Shown piece by piece: positions 34,548 through 43,023 of a DNA stretch of 64,000 nucleotides. Source of the stretch: Shimia sp047124445 (GTDB lineage Bacteria; Pseudomonadota; Alphaproteobacteria; Rhodobacterales; Rhodobacteraceae); the NCBI RefSeq assembly GCF_047124445.1, contig NZ_CP138921.1, forward strand, positions 3,720,001-3,784,000, in the 5' to 3' direction. A model generated the notes under the pieces. That model was not told where the DNA came from, searched no databases, and saw nothing but the letters and a program-made list of their open reading frames with translations. How positions within the stretch are numbered: position 1 is the first letter of the stretch; each line of letters opens with the position of its first letter. Position numbers and translations under genes: made by a program.

Positions 34548-35858
34548 ATGCGGACATATCTAAAGAAGGCGCTGCTGAAACCGGAAACGGAAGCGGGGGA
34601 CATTCAGCAAACCGTAGCAAACATCTTGGCCGATATAGAACGTGGGGGAGATGCGGAGGCGCTGGCCTATGCGGCCAAGTTCGACCGATACGCCGGGCCA
34701 ACGCGCGTGACGGAAGAGATGATTGCGCAGGCAACCGCGCAGGTGCCGCAGAAGCTGAAAGACGACATCCATTTTGCCCATGACAACGTCCGCCGATTTG
34801 CTGAATTGCAAAAGGCTACGGTGCAGGATTTTGAGGCCGAGCTCCTGCCGGGGTTTGTGACAGGCCAGAAGTCCATCCCAGTGGATGCCGCTGGCTGTTA
34901 CATTCCGGGTGGCCGCTACAGCCATATCTCCAGCGCCATCATGACAGTCACCACCGCCAAAGTCGCCGGCTGTCAGCACATCACAGCGTGTTCTCCGCCA
35001 CATCCGGAAACCGGTGTCGCTCCGGCAATCCTCTATGCGGCACATGTAAGTGGTGCAGATCAAATCCTTGCTATGGGCGGCGTGCAGGCTATCGCGGCCA
35101 TGACCTTTGGTCTGTTTGGCTTGCCCAAAGCGCACATCCTGGTGGGGCCGGGCAACCAATATGTTGCAGAGGCGAAGCGTCAGCTGTTTGGGCGGGTCGG
35201 CATTGATATGGTGGCTGGCCCCACCGACAGCTTGATCCTTGCGGATGCCACTGCGGATCCGCATATTGTGGCCACCGATCTGGTGAGCCAGGCGGAGCAC
35301 GGCTACAACTCTCCGGTCTGGTTGGTCACCAATTGCCAAGTGCTGGCAGAGGCTGTGCTGGACGCGGTCCCCAAGCTGATCGCAGCCCTCCCGGAGCTTA
35401 ATCGCATCAACGCCGAAGCCGCATGGCGCGACTATGCCGAGGTCATTTTGTGCGAGACCCGCGAAGATATGGTGGCAACGTCAGATGAATATGCCCCCGA
35501 GCACCTCACCGTTCAGGCCGCCGATCCCGAATGGTGGCTGTCCACGTTGATGTCTTATGGCTCACTGTTTCTGGGGGAAGAAACCACCGTATCCTACGGG
35601 GACAAGGCCGCTGGCACCAACCATGTTTTGCCCACCTCGCGAGCCGCGCATTACACGGGCGGTTTGTCGGTGCACAAATACATGAAGGTCGTGACGTGGC
35701 AGAGGGCCACGCGGGAGGGCTCCAAAGCGGTGGCGCAGGCCACGGCGCGGATTTCGCGGCTGGAAGGTATGGAAGGCCATGCCCGCGCAGCAGATGCGCG
35801 ACTGGCGAAGTATTTTCCTCAGGAGACTTTTGACTTAACTGCCAGCGATCGTCCGTAG
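34548..35858 (+). CDS. Histidinol dehydrogenase family enzyme, possibly sulfopropanediol dehydrogenase-like
   Basis: A 436-residue NAD-dependent four-electron dehydrogenase of the HisD family. Zinc ligand contexts are retained: SQAEHG (Gln, His), YGDKAAGTNHVLPTS (Asp) and LEGMEGHARAADAR (His). The glycine-rich GPGNQYVAEAKRQLFG and MVAGPTDSLILAD also match. No histidine biosynthesis genes are near, and an IclR regulator is divergent, which speaks for a catabolic paralogue. HpsN, which oxidises 2,3-dihydroxypropane-1-sulfonate in roseobacters, is such a paralogue and is my leading guess. True hisD is the alternative. ATG 34548 follows GAGGTGAG. Confidence 0.75.
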   Translation: MRTYLKKALLKPETEAGDIQQTVANILADIERGGDAEALAYAAKFDRYAGPTRVTEEMIAQATAQVPQKLKDDIHFAHDNVRRFAELQKATVQDFEAELLPGFVTGQKSIPVDAAGCYIPGGRYSHISSAIMTVTTAKVAGCQHITACSPPHPETGVAPAILYAAHVSGADQILAMGGVQAIAAMTFGLFGLPKAHILVGPGNQYVAEAKRQLFGRVGIDMVAGPTDSLILADATADPHIVATDLVSQAEHGYNSPVWLVTNCQVLAEAVLDAVPKLIAALPELNRINAEAAWRDYAEVILCETREDMVATSDEYAPEHLTVQAADPEWWLSTLMSYGSLFLGEETTVSYGDKAAGTNHVLPTSRAAHYTGGLSVHKYMKVVTWQRATREGSKAVAQATARISRLEGMEGHARAADARLAKYFPQETFDLTASDRP

Positions 35859-35876
35859 TGGGGCGGAGCTTTGCGC

Positions 35877-37283
35877 TTAAAGCAGCGGCGAAAACAAACG
35901 TGTGATGGGCGCGCCAATCTGGATGTGCACCGGCTGCTCACTCAAGGTTTTGTCCAGCAGGAAAGACCTGGCAAAGTCGGTCTTGAACATGTCTTCAAGA
36001 TCCTCAGCTGCACGCGCATCAAACATCACAGCCATGGTTTCGAAATTTAGAACAAACGACCGGTTGTCCATGTTGGTGGTTCCTACTGCCGCCATGCTGT
36101 CATCCACCAGCACGGCCTTCTGGTGCATGAACCCGTCGGTGTAACGCCAGATTTGCGCCCCAGCCGCGCGGACTTCGTCAAAGTAGGCAAAGGCTGCGAG
36201 CCAGACCGTTTTGTGGTCGATATTGTCTGGCACCAGTATCCGTACATCAACGCCCTTGAGAGCCGCATGTTTGATTGCGGTCAGCACATGCACGTCAGGC
36301 ACAAAGTACGGTGACGCAATCCACACCCTCTCCTTTGCGTTGGCCAGTGCCGAGAAAAAGAACATCGCCCCGGTTTCCAGCTTATCGCCAGGTCCGGTTG
36401 GCACAATCAGGCCCGCCATATCCTCGGCGGCCCGACCGCTTTGCCAATTCAGATCGGTAAGTAGGTTTTCTTCGGTGGTCCAATGCCAGTCCTCGGCAAA
36501 GATCAACTGGAGTTGACTGACCACTGGCCCTTTCAGGCGCACGTGCGTGTCTCGCCAGTTGCCAAACTTCGGGCTTAGACCAAGATATTCGTCCCCAACA
36601 TTGAGCCCGCCGGTGAAGGCCGTGGTGCCATCAATCACAACTGTTTTGCGGTGGTTGCGGAAGTTGAGTTGAAAGCGGTTTTTCGGCACCCTCATTTGCG
36701 ACGGCTCAACAATCTGAACCCCGACATCGCGCAGCGCTTGCCTGTAATCATGCCCCAGTTTGTGGCTCCCCACGGGATCATACAATACGCGTACTGTGAC
36801 ACCGCGTTCTGCCGCCGCAATCAGGTGCCGTTGCAGGCGCGTGCCCAGCCCATCGTCGTGAATGATGTAGAACTGCACAAGCACATAGGTTTGCGCGCTA
36901 TCAATGGCGGCAAAGATCGCATCAAACGTCTCCTCGCCATCAATCAAAAGTTCCATCGCGTTGCCACGCGCAACGGGCAGATCGGAAATCGCTTCAAGTG
37001 CTTTGGTCGGGAAGGTCGGAGGAACCTCTGGCTTCAGGGCTTCACTGACTTCCTGGATGCGCTCGATGATCTCTTCGCTGTCTCGCCGACCGGTTACGTA
37101 GTGCTCAAATTTGTGGTGCCCCAAAAACAGATAGGCGGGCACGGCGATATAGGGGGCTGCGATCAGGAAAACGACCCAGCCGACCGAGCCTTGGGAGGTG
37201 CGCGAATACTTCACGGCACGCCAAGCCATCACCAGCGCGGTCAGCTCCAAAAGGACAAAACAGACAGCCAGAAATGTGGCCAT
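35877..37283 (-). CDS. cls: Cardiolipin synthase (phospholipase D family)
   Basis: A 468-residue bacterial Cls. Two N-terminal membrane spans (first about residues 2-18, second near VGWVVFLIAAPYIAVPAYLFLG) precede two PLD domains. The first HKD motif is variant-looking HRKTVVIDG (His-Arg-Lys, standard H.K) and the second is HQKAVLVDD with TTNMDNRSF. It condenses two phosphatidylglycerols into cardiolipin at the inner membrane. It lies just upstream of, and divergent from, the S10 ribosomal block. Confidence 0.94.
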   Translation of the reverse strand: MATFLAVCFVLLELTALVMAWRAVKYSRTSQGSVGWVVFLIAAPYIAVPAYLFLGHHKFEHYVTGRRDSEEIIERIQEVSEALKPEVPPTFPTKALEAISDLPVARGNAMELLIDGEETFDAIFAAIDSAQTYVLVQFYIIHDDGLGTRLQRHLIAAAERGVTVRVLYDPVGSHKLGHDYRQALRDVGVQIVEPSQMRVPKNRFQLNFRNHRKTVVIDGTTAFTGGLNVGDEYLGLSPKFGNWRDTHVRLKGPVVSQLQLIFAEDWHWTTEENLLTDLNWQSGRAAEDMAGLIVPTGPGDKLETGAMFFFSALANAKERVWIASPYFVPDVHVLTAIKHAALKGVDVRILVPDNIDHKTVWLAAFAYFDEVRAAGAQIWRYTDGFMHQKAVLVDDSMAAVGTTNMDNRSFVLNFETMAVMFDARAAEDLEDMFKTDFARSFLLDKTLSEQPVHIQIGAPITRLFSPLL

Positions 37284-37590
37284 AAAGATCTCCTAAATAG
37301 TCAGGCAGTCGCTGACCTGTGTGTCGTCTTCAAAAGCCTAGCGTACAGACCTTGCTTGCGCCAACCGCGTTTTAATAGCGGATAGGACCAAGCAAGACAG
37401 CAAACGGCAACTGGCCCAAAGCGCAAATACTTCGGCAAAACGCTTGCCAGCCTTTCAAATGGGCTGTAAAGGGCGCGGGTTCCTTACTGGAATCTTGAGG
37501 CGGGGTGATTCCCGCCTTTTGGGTTCGATGAGGGTTTGCGATGGTCGCGGATCCTCCTCTCAACTCCAACGCCTAAAAAAGGCTGACGAA
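37284..37590 (+). promoter_or_regulatory. rpsJ upstream region: weak promoter and hairpin
   Basis: The interval between cls and rpsJ has no gene. The best promoter is TTGCCA (37444-37449), 17-bp spacer, TAAAGG (37467-37472), followed by a GC-rich discriminator GCGCGGG. A hairpin AGGCGGG/CCCGCCT with TTT behind it lies at 37498-37520 in the leader and could attenuate. The usual preceding str-operon gene (tuf) is not here. Confidence 0.4.
37498..37520 (+). terminator. Leader hairpin ahead of rpsJ
   Basis: AGGCGGG (37498-37504), loop GTGATT, CCCGCCT (37511-37517) and a short T stretch. It could be an attenuator in the S10 leader or a leftover terminator of a lost upstream gene. Confidence 0.55.
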
Positions 37591-37899
37591 ATGCAAAGTC
37601 AAAACATTCGCATTCGGCTGAAGGCTTTTGATTACCGTGTGCTGGACGCAAGCACTCAGGAAATCGTGAACACTGCAAAGCGCACCGGCGCGCAGGTTCG
37701 TGGCCCGATCCCGCTTCCCAACAAGATTGAGAAGTTCACCGTTCTGCGTGGTCCACACGTAGACAAGAAATCCCGCGATCAGTTCGAGATCCGTACGCAC
37801 AAGCGTCTTCTCGACATCGTAGATCCGACCCCGCAGACCGTAGACGCGCTGATGAAGCTCGATCTGGCGGCCGGCGTGGACGTACAGATCTCTGTTTAA
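37591..37899 (+). CDS. rpsJ: 30S ribosomal protein S10 (NusE)
   Basis: A 102-residue S10, full length, with QNIRIRLKAFDYRVLD at the start and TQTVDALMKLDLAAGVDV-like end (PQTVDALMKLDL). S10 is a 30S head protein and, as NusE, part of transcription antitermination complexes. The start is ATG 37591 after AAGGCTGACGAA; the open frame reaches 37444 but the rest is leader. It is the first gene of block 1. Confidence 0.99.
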   Translation: MQSQNIRIRLKAFDYRVLDASTQEIVNTAKRTGAQVRGPIPLPNKIEKFTVLRGPHVDKKSRDQFEIRTHKRLLDIVDPTPQTVDALMKLDLAAGVDVQISV

Positions 37900-37911
37900 G
37901 GAGTTTATCTG

Positions 37912-38637
37912 ATGCGTTCCGGTATTATCGCAAAGAAAGTGGGCATGACCCGCTTGTTCATGGAAGACGGCAAGCAGATTCCTGTAACCGTACTTTCGCT
38001 CGACGGCCTGCAGGTTGTTGCACAGCGCACCGAAGAGAAAGACGGCTACACCGCCGTTCAGCTCGGCGCTGGCACTGCAAAAGCCAAGCGTACCTCCAAA
38101 GCCATGCGTGGCCACTTCGCAGCAGCGAAAGTGGAACCAAAGCGCAAGCTGGTTGAGTTCCGCGTTCCAGCAGACGGCCTGATCGAAGTGGGTGCGGAAA
38201 TCTCCGCAGAGCACTTCCTGGAAGGTCAGAAAGTGGACGTTGCGGGCACCTCCATCGGTAAAGGTTTTGCCGGTGCGATGAAGCGCCACAACTTCGGCGG
38301 TCTGCGCGCGACACACGGTGTTTCGATCAGCCACCGTTCCCACGGCTCCACTGGTCAATGTCAGGATCCCGGTAAGGTTTTCAAAGGCAAGAAAATGGCC
38401 GGCCACATGGGTGCCGTACGTGTGACCACACAGAACCTGGAAGTTGTCAAAACTGACGCCGACCGTGGTCTTCTGTTCATCAAAGGCGCCGTACCTGGCT
38501 CCAAAGGTGGTTGGGTCTCCGTTAAGGACGCCGTGAAGAAGAAAGCTCCTGAAGGTCTGCCTTTTCCGGCAGCCGTAAAAGCAGCAGCGACCGAAGCTCC
38601 GGCTGAAGAAGCACCTGCGGAAGGTGGTGAAGCATGA
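37912..38637 (+). CDS. rplC: 50S ribosomal protein L3
   Basis: A 241-residue L3 starting MRSGIIAKKVGMTRLF, with the GFAGAMKRHNFGG and HGSTGQCQDPGKVFKGKKMAGHMG segments of the family. The Gln in GQCQDP is the N5-methylglutamine site known in E. coli. The C-terminus has an Ala/Glu/Pro-rich tail of about 25 residues beyond the E. coli protein, as is common in Rhodobacterales. It overlaps rplD by 4 bp. Confidence 0.99.
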   Translation: MRSGIIAKKVGMTRLFMEDGKQIPVTVLSLDGLQVVAQRTEEKDGYTAVQLGAGTAKAKRTSKAMRGHFAAAKVEPKRKLVEFRVPADGLIEVGAEISAEHFLEGQKVDVAGTSIGKGFAGAMKRHNFGGLRATHGVSISHRSHGSTGQCQDPGKVFKGKKMAGHMGAVRVTTQNLEVVKTDADRGLLFIKGAVPGSKGGWVSVKDAVKKKAPEGLPFPAAVKAAATEAPAEEAPAEGGEA

Positions 38638-39251
38638 AACTTGACGTGATCAAACTCGACGGCTCCAAAGCCGGTTCGGTTGAACTGTCCGAAGATCTGT
38701 TCGGTCAGGAACCACGTGCGGACATCCTGCACCGTGTGGTCCGCTGGCAGCGTAATAACGCACAGGCCGGCACCCACAAGGTGAAGACTCGCTCCGAAAC
38801 TTCCTACTCCACCAAAAAGATCTATCGCCAAAAAGGCACTGGCGGCGCACGCCACGGTGACCGCAACGCGCCGATCTTCCGCGGTGGTGGCATCTACAAA
38901 GGTCCAGTTGTCCGTTCCCACGGCCACGACCTGCCAAAGAAGTTCCGTAAGCTGGGTCTGAAGCACGCGCTGTCCGCGAAAGCGAAAGCAGGCGAGCTGG
39001 TTGTGATCGAAGACGCCGCATCCGAAGGCAAGACCGCCGCTCTGGCCAAACAGGTGAAGAACCTGGGCTGGAAACGTGCTCTGGTCATCGACGGTGCCGA
39101 GGTCAACGAAGGCTTCCTGAAAGCATCGCGCAACATCGAAGGTCTGGACATCCTGCCAACGATGGGTGCGAACGTTTATGACATCCTCAAGCGTGACACT
39201 CTGGTGATCACCAAAGCGGGGATCGAAGCACTGGAGGCTCGACTGAAATGA
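38634..39251 (+). CDS. rplD: 50S ribosomal protein L4
   Basis: A 205-residue L4, with the tunnel loop RSETSYSTKKIYRQKGTGGARHGDRNAP intact in outline and FRGGGIYKGP. In E. coli L4 represses the S10 operon through its leader and transcription pausing; no matching leader structure can be confirmed here. It overlaps both neighbours by 4 bp. Confidence 0.99.
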   Translation: MKLDVIKLDGSKAGSVELSEDLFGQEPRADILHRVVRWQRNNAQAGTHKVKTRSETSYSTKKIYRQKGTGGARHGDRNAPIFRGGGIYKGPVVRSHGHDLPKKFRKLGLKHALSAKAKAGELVVIEDAASEGKTAALAKQVKNLGWKRALVIDGAEVNEGFLKASRNIEGLDILPTMGANVYDILKRDTLVITKAGIEALEARLK

Positions 39252-39544
39252 GCGCTAAGGCAGAACACTACGATGTGATCCGCGCGCCGGTCATCACCGA
39301 GAAATCCACCATGGCGTCCGAGAACGGCGCAGTGGTTTTCGAAGTGGCGATCGACAGCAACAAACCACAGATCAAAGAAGCTGTTGAAGCGCTCTTTGGT
39401 GTGAAGGTCAAAGCGGTCAACACCACCATCACCAAGGGTAAAGTCAAACGTTTCCGCGGCCAGCTTGGCAAGCGTAAAGACGTGAAAAAGGCTTACGTGA
39501 CCCTGGAAGAAGGCAACACGATCGACGTGTCCACCGGACTGTAA
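39248..39544 (+). CDS. rplW: 50S ribosomal protein L23
   Basis: A 98-residue L23 with YDVIRAPVITEKSTM and FGVKVKAVNTTITKGKVKRFRG. It forms the docking site for SRP and trigger factor at the tunnel exit. In the canonical S10 operon rplB follows directly; here a strong terminator and about 2.3 kb of other genes intervene. Confidence 0.99.
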   Translation: MSAKAEHYDVIRAPVITEKSTMASENGAVVFEVAIDSNKPQIKEAVEALFGVKVKAVNTTITKGKVKRFRGQLGKRKDVKKAYVTLEEGNTIDVSTGL

Positions 39545-39562
39545 GATCCGCCTATAAAATGG

Positions 39563-39598
39563 AGGCCGTCCGAGAAATCGGGCGGCCTTTTTCTTTTT
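39563..39598 (+). terminator. Terminator ending ribosomal block 1 (after rplW)
   Basis: A 10-bp stem (39563-39572 with 39579-39588, one T-G pair), loop AGAAAT, then TTTTTCTTTTTT. It is a textbook rho-independent terminator inside what is usually one operon. Confidence 0.93.
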
Positions 39599-39672
39599 TG
39601 TGTTGAGATTTTTGCCCATCTGACTAGGTGTGAGATGGTGCAGGTCATATTTGAAACCTTCAGGACAATACC

Positions 39673-40347
39673 GTGTATTCTCACACAATTTCATTTCGCG
39701 ACGACGAGACGTCGCGCACCAACGATCACCGCACCTTTCTGATCTTCGGGGTCAATCGCGGCGGCACAACGGCCACAGCTGGCGCACTGCGCCGCTTGGG
39801 GGTTTTCCTGGGCGATGACATCGGAGGCAATCTAGAGGACAAGCTGTTTCGCAAACGCCTCGGGCTGGACGCCATTCGCGCAACTGTTGCGGGCCGCAAC
39901 GAGAGCCATGACGTCTGGGGCTGGAAACACCCGCATCCGCACCAGTATTTAGACGATCTATTGCCGGATTTGCGCAATCCGCGCCTGATCCTTGTGACGC
40001 GCGACCTGACTGCCAACACCTCCGGCGTGTCCTCTTGGGACCGCGAAGAGGTCGACAAAGCGCTGGCGATGTATTTGACGCAAACCCAGAAGAACGCGGA
40101 CCTGATCCGCCGGGTCGATTGCCCGGTTTTGTTGGTGAGCTATGAGAAGCTTCTTGTGAAGCCGGATCTCGTACTGCGCGATATGGCGCATTTCTGCGGC
40201 CTGACCCCGTCCTCTTCGGCATTTGCCCATGCGGTCGACTTCATCCAGCCCGGGTCTTATCAGCACGGCGAGGCGCAAGACTTGACGCTTGCCGAAAAAC
40301 TGCGCCATCGCGGCAGCCGGATCAAAAGGGCGATCCTACGGCGCTAG
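39673..40347 (+). CDS. Sulfotransferase-like P-loop protein
   Basis: A 224-residue protein with a sulfotransferase-like nucleotide loop near the N-terminus (FGVNRGGTTATAGALRRLG), a 3-prime phosphate-binding-like LILVTRDLTANTSGVS, and VSYEKLLVKPDLVLRDMAHFCGL, the pattern of bacterial PAPS-dependent sulfotransferases. The acceptor is unknown. The start is GTG 39673 with AGGA 7 bp upstream. It is the first gene of insertion 1, downstream of the rplW terminator. Confidence 0.7.
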   Translation: MYSHTISFRDDETSRTNDHRTFLIFGVNRGGTTATAGALRRLGVFLGDDIGGNLEDKLFRKRLGLDAIRATVAGRNESHDVWGWKHPHPHQYLDDLLPDLRNPRLILVTRDLTANTSGVSSWDREEVDKALAMYLTQTQKNADLIRRVDCPVLLVSYEKLLVKPDLVLRDMAHFCGLTPSSSAFAHAVDFIQPGSYQHGEAQDLTLAEKLRHRGSRIKRAILRR

Positions 40348-40512
40348 ATAGCATCGCAGGCAGAAGCATCGATTTCCGCACACGATGATGTCCATCAGGG
40401 ACTTTGAATAATTCTCCTCCGGTTATGGCCGCCGCCACATCTCTTCATTGGGCAGGCTGGCCCGGCCCCTCTATGTCTGTCGTCAGGAAAAGCGACCAGG
40501 AAGGGCAGAGAG

Positions 40513-40899
40513 ATGAACGCACAGGTGGAGCTGTTTGAGGCGGTACAGACCTATTTTGACGGGCTGTTTTATTGCGACAAAGAAAAGTTGGATGCGGTGT
40601 TTCACCCGGCGGCGAGCCTGTTTGATGTCGAGAAGGGCGAAATCTTTGCTGAGCCGATAGCAAGCTTTAACGCCGACGTAGGGGCCAATACGGCTACCTC
40701 CCCACATGCGCTTGGGCAGCAGATGGATGCGGAGATTTTGATGGTGGATTACCTGTCCGCGAAAAGTGCCATGGTCAAAATCCGCTTCCGCGCCCGGCGC
40801 AACGTGTATCAGGATCACCTGTCGATGCTGAAAGGCGAGAACGGCTGGCAGATCGTGGCAAAGGTCTGGATGCTAGAGAATGTGGTGGAGGAGATTTGA
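40513..40899 (+). CDS. NTF2-like (SnoaL/lumazine-binding) family protein
   Basis: A 128-residue single-domain protein of the NTF2-like superfamily. The N-terminal helix LFEAVQTYFDGLFYCDKEKLDAVFHPAASLF and the C-terminal strands HLSMLKGENGWQIVAKVWML are typical of the putative lumazine-binding group. Substrate or ligand is unknown. GGAAGGGCAGAGAG precedes ATG 40513. It stands alone between the sulfotransferase-like gene and a convergent hypothetical. Confidence 0.82.
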   Translation: MNAQVELFEAVQTYFDGLFYCDKEKLDAVFHPAASLFDVEKGEIFAEPIASFNADVGANTATSPHALGQQMDAEILMVDYLSAKSAMVKIRFRARRNVYQDHLSMLKGENGWQIVAKVWMLENVVEEI

Positions 40900-40914
40900 T
40901 TGTTGTGGGGACTT

Positions 40915-41553
40915 TTAGTCCGTTGTCGCCGCGACTGCTGCAAAAACCTGTGACGTGAGTTTGTTGTATGTTGTGAAGGCATAAACGCCCCACCATTCCT
41001 CACCGCACCCAAGCGCTGGACATGCTTTGACTAGAGCGTCTTGGTGCCAATTGAGAATTCGCGCGTTGTTTCTCGGAGCCATGGCCGATGTGATTGCTTC
41101 ATAAAGCGTTTGTTTTTCGGGGTGCGAGAGTTGAAGTGGGTACGGTGGGTCGCAAAAAGCATTGGCGAACCCGCCTGGTGAGAAGACTTCAGGGAAGCCG
41201 ACCGAGTAGCCTTTTGGCACCCACTTAATATCTCTGTAAATCGGGTTTACCCTTTTCTTTCCGCCAAACCAAAGCGTCCCGGGGTAAAAAAGGTTCCAAG
41301 TCTCATAGTCGAAAATTTCACCATGAAATGTTGGTTCGTCGATTTCAAAGGGAACAACCTGTTCAAACCTTTTAGGATCTACCTTGCCCAGGACATGAAG
41401 CAATACAGCCTGATGGCACTTCAACTCATCAGCGGCGTCGTTGCAAACGCTGATTTCGAAAACCCCGCCAGCTCCTAAGTACTTTCGATAGGCTTTCTCG
41501 TACGGCCAGTGAGCATTATCACTCAGTGAATGAATTTGAAACTGTCCGGCCAT
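40915..41553 (-). CDS. Hypothetical protein, AT-richer than surroundings
   Basis: A 212-residue soluble protein I do not recognise. It has many aromatic residues (WPYEKAYRKYLG, YETWNLFYPGTLWFGG, EEWWGVYAFTTYNKL) and begins MAGQFQIHSLSD. ATG 41553 follows a GGGAAGGAACC box; the frame extends to 41691. Codon use is visibly less GC-biased than in the flanking ribosomal genes, hinting at horizontal acquisition. Its end is 15 bp from the convergent NTF2-like gene. Confidence 0.65.
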   Translation of the reverse strand: MAGQFQIHSLSDNAHWPYEKAYRKYLGAGGVFEISVCNDAADELKCHQAVLLHVLGKVDPKRFEQVVPFEIDEPTFHGEIFDYETWNLFYPGTLWFGGKKRVNPIYRDIKWVPKGYSVGFPEVFSPGGFANAFCDPPYPLQLSHPEKQTLYEAITSAMAPRNNARILNWHQDALVKACPALGCGEEWWGVYAFTTYNKLTSQVFAAVAATTD

Positions 41554-41895
41554 TGTTGGTTCCTTCCCGCCTTTCATACGCGTATAGGATGAGGCGAAAA
41601 CTGTTGAAAGGTCGGTGTGATTTAGCAGCCGGACAACCAACGCGCTTTTTGTCGATGCGCGGCTTGGGGGGCGGATGTTGGCGCAAGCCAAGAAAAACAG
41701 GTGCTCCTATAGACACCCTCTCCCATCCAAGCTATATCGCGCGGGTCGTGTGGCCTCAGATTCGTTCTGGGGCTGCTCGCCTTTTGAACCGGGCACCTAC
41801 GGGGGCCTAAAAACTTGGCCACCTTCGGGGGGCTTTAACATCGCCGGGTCTGACCAATTTCCACAGACCGGGCTGCTATACGGAAGACAGAAAGC
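41554..41895 (+). promoter_or_regulatory. rplB upstream region with promoter and leader hairpin
   Basis: This 342-bp gap holds the start of ribosomal block 2. The promoter is TAGACA (41710-41715), 17-bp spacer, TATATC (41733-41738), discriminator GCGCGGG. The leader is about 150 nt and carries a hairpin GGTCTG/CAGACC (41847-41869) just before the rplB ribosome binding region. Confidence 0.6.
41710..41738 (+). promoter_or_regulatory. Predicted promoter of ribosomal block 2 (rplB)
   Basis: The -35 box TAGACA matches consensus at 5 of 6 positions and the -10 box TATATC at 4 of 6, with 17 bp between them. The GC-rich discriminator is as expected for stringently controlled promoters. Confidence 0.6.
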
Positions 41896-42738
41896 ATGGC
41901 ACTCAAGTCGTACAAGCCGACGACGCCGGGCCAGCGTGGGCTGGTGCTGATCGACCGTTCGGAACTTTGGAAAGGACGTCCCGTCAAAGCTCTCACCGAG
42001 GGTTTGACGAAATCGGGCGGCCGGAACAACACCGGACGGATCACCTCGCGTCGTCGTGGTGGTGGGGCAAAACGCCTTTACCGGATCGTTGACTTCAAAC
42101 GGAACAAATTTGATGTTGCGGCAACCGTTGAGCGGATCGAATACGACCCGAACCGGACCGCGTTCATCGCACTCGTGAAATATGATGACGGCGAGCAAGC
42201 CTACATCCTCGCACCACAGCGTCTCGCCGTTGGTGACAAGGTTGTTGCGTCTGCAAAAGCCGACATCAAGCCGGGCAACGCAATGCCGTTCTCGGGCATG
42301 CCGATCGGTACCATCATTCACAACATCGAACTGAAACCAGGCAAAGGCGGCCAGATCGCTCGCGCAGCTGGTACTTACGCTCAGTTTGTTGGTCGTGACG
42401 GTGGCTACGCTCAGATCCGCCTGTCCTCTGGCGAACTGCGCCTCGTGCGTCAGGAATGCATGGCCACCGTTGGTGCCGTGTCCAACCCTGACAACTCCAA
42501 CCAGAACTTCGGTAAAGCCGGCCGTATGCGCCACAAAGGCAAGCGTCCGTCCGTTCGTGGTGTGGTTATGAACCCGATCGATCACCCACACGGTGGTGGT
42601 GAAGGTCGTACCTCCGGTGGTCGTCACCCAGTGACACCATGGGGTAAGCCGACCAAAGGTGCACGTACCCGCAACAAAAACAAAGCGTCGCAAAAGCTTA
42701 TTATCCGCTCGCGTCACGCCAAGAAGAAGGGGCGTTAA
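41896..42738 (+). CDS. rplB: 50S ribosomal protein L2
   Basis: A 280-residue L2, with ALKSYKPTTPGQRGLVL at the start, GRNNTGRITSRRRGGGAKR and the peptidyl-transferase-proximal MNPIDHPHGGGEGRTSGGRHPVTPWG containing the essential histidine. Full length. It is the first gene of block 2, 3 bp before rpsS. Confidence 0.99.
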   Translation: MALKSYKPTTPGQRGLVLIDRSELWKGRPVKALTEGLTKSGGRNNTGRITSRRRGGGAKRLYRIVDFKRNKFDVAATVERIEYDPNRTAFIALVKYDDGEQAYILAPQRLAVGDKVVASAKADIKPGNAMPFSGMPIGTIIHNIELKPGKGGQIARAAGTYAQFVGRDGGYAQIRLSSGELRLVRQECMATVGAVSNPDNSNQNFGKAGRMRHKGKRPSVRGVVMNPIDHPHGGGEGRTSGGRHPVTPWGKPTKGARTRNKNKASQKLIIRSRHAKKKGR

Positions 42739-42741
42739 TAG

Positions 42742-43020
42742 ATGTCTCGCTCTGTATGGAAAGGCCCTTTTGTGGATGCTTACGTGCTTAAGAAAGCCGA
42801 AGCAGCCCGTGAATCCGGCCGCAATGAAGTGATCAAAATCTGGTCCCGTCGTTCCACCATCCTGCCCCAGTTTGTGGGTCTGACTTTTGGTGTGTACAAC
42901 GGCAAGAAACACATCCCTGTCAACGTCACTGAAGACATGATCGGTCAGAAGTTTGGTGAGTACTCTCCAACTCGGACCTACTACGGTCACGCAGCTGACA
43001 AAAAAGCGAAACGGAAGTAA
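42742..43020 (+). CDS. rpsS: 30S ribosomal protein S19
   Basis: A 92-residue S19 with SVWKGPFVD at the start and the TILPQFVGLTFGVYNGKKHIPV and HAADKKAKRK regions. It forms a complex with S13 in the 30S head. Normal length; 3 bp from each neighbour. Confidence 0.99.
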   Translation: MSRSVWKGPFVDAYVLKKAEAARESGRNEVIKIWSRRSTILPQFVGLTFGVYNGKKHIPVNVTEDMIGQKFGEYSPTRTYYGHAADKKAKRK

Positions 43021-43023
43021 GTC

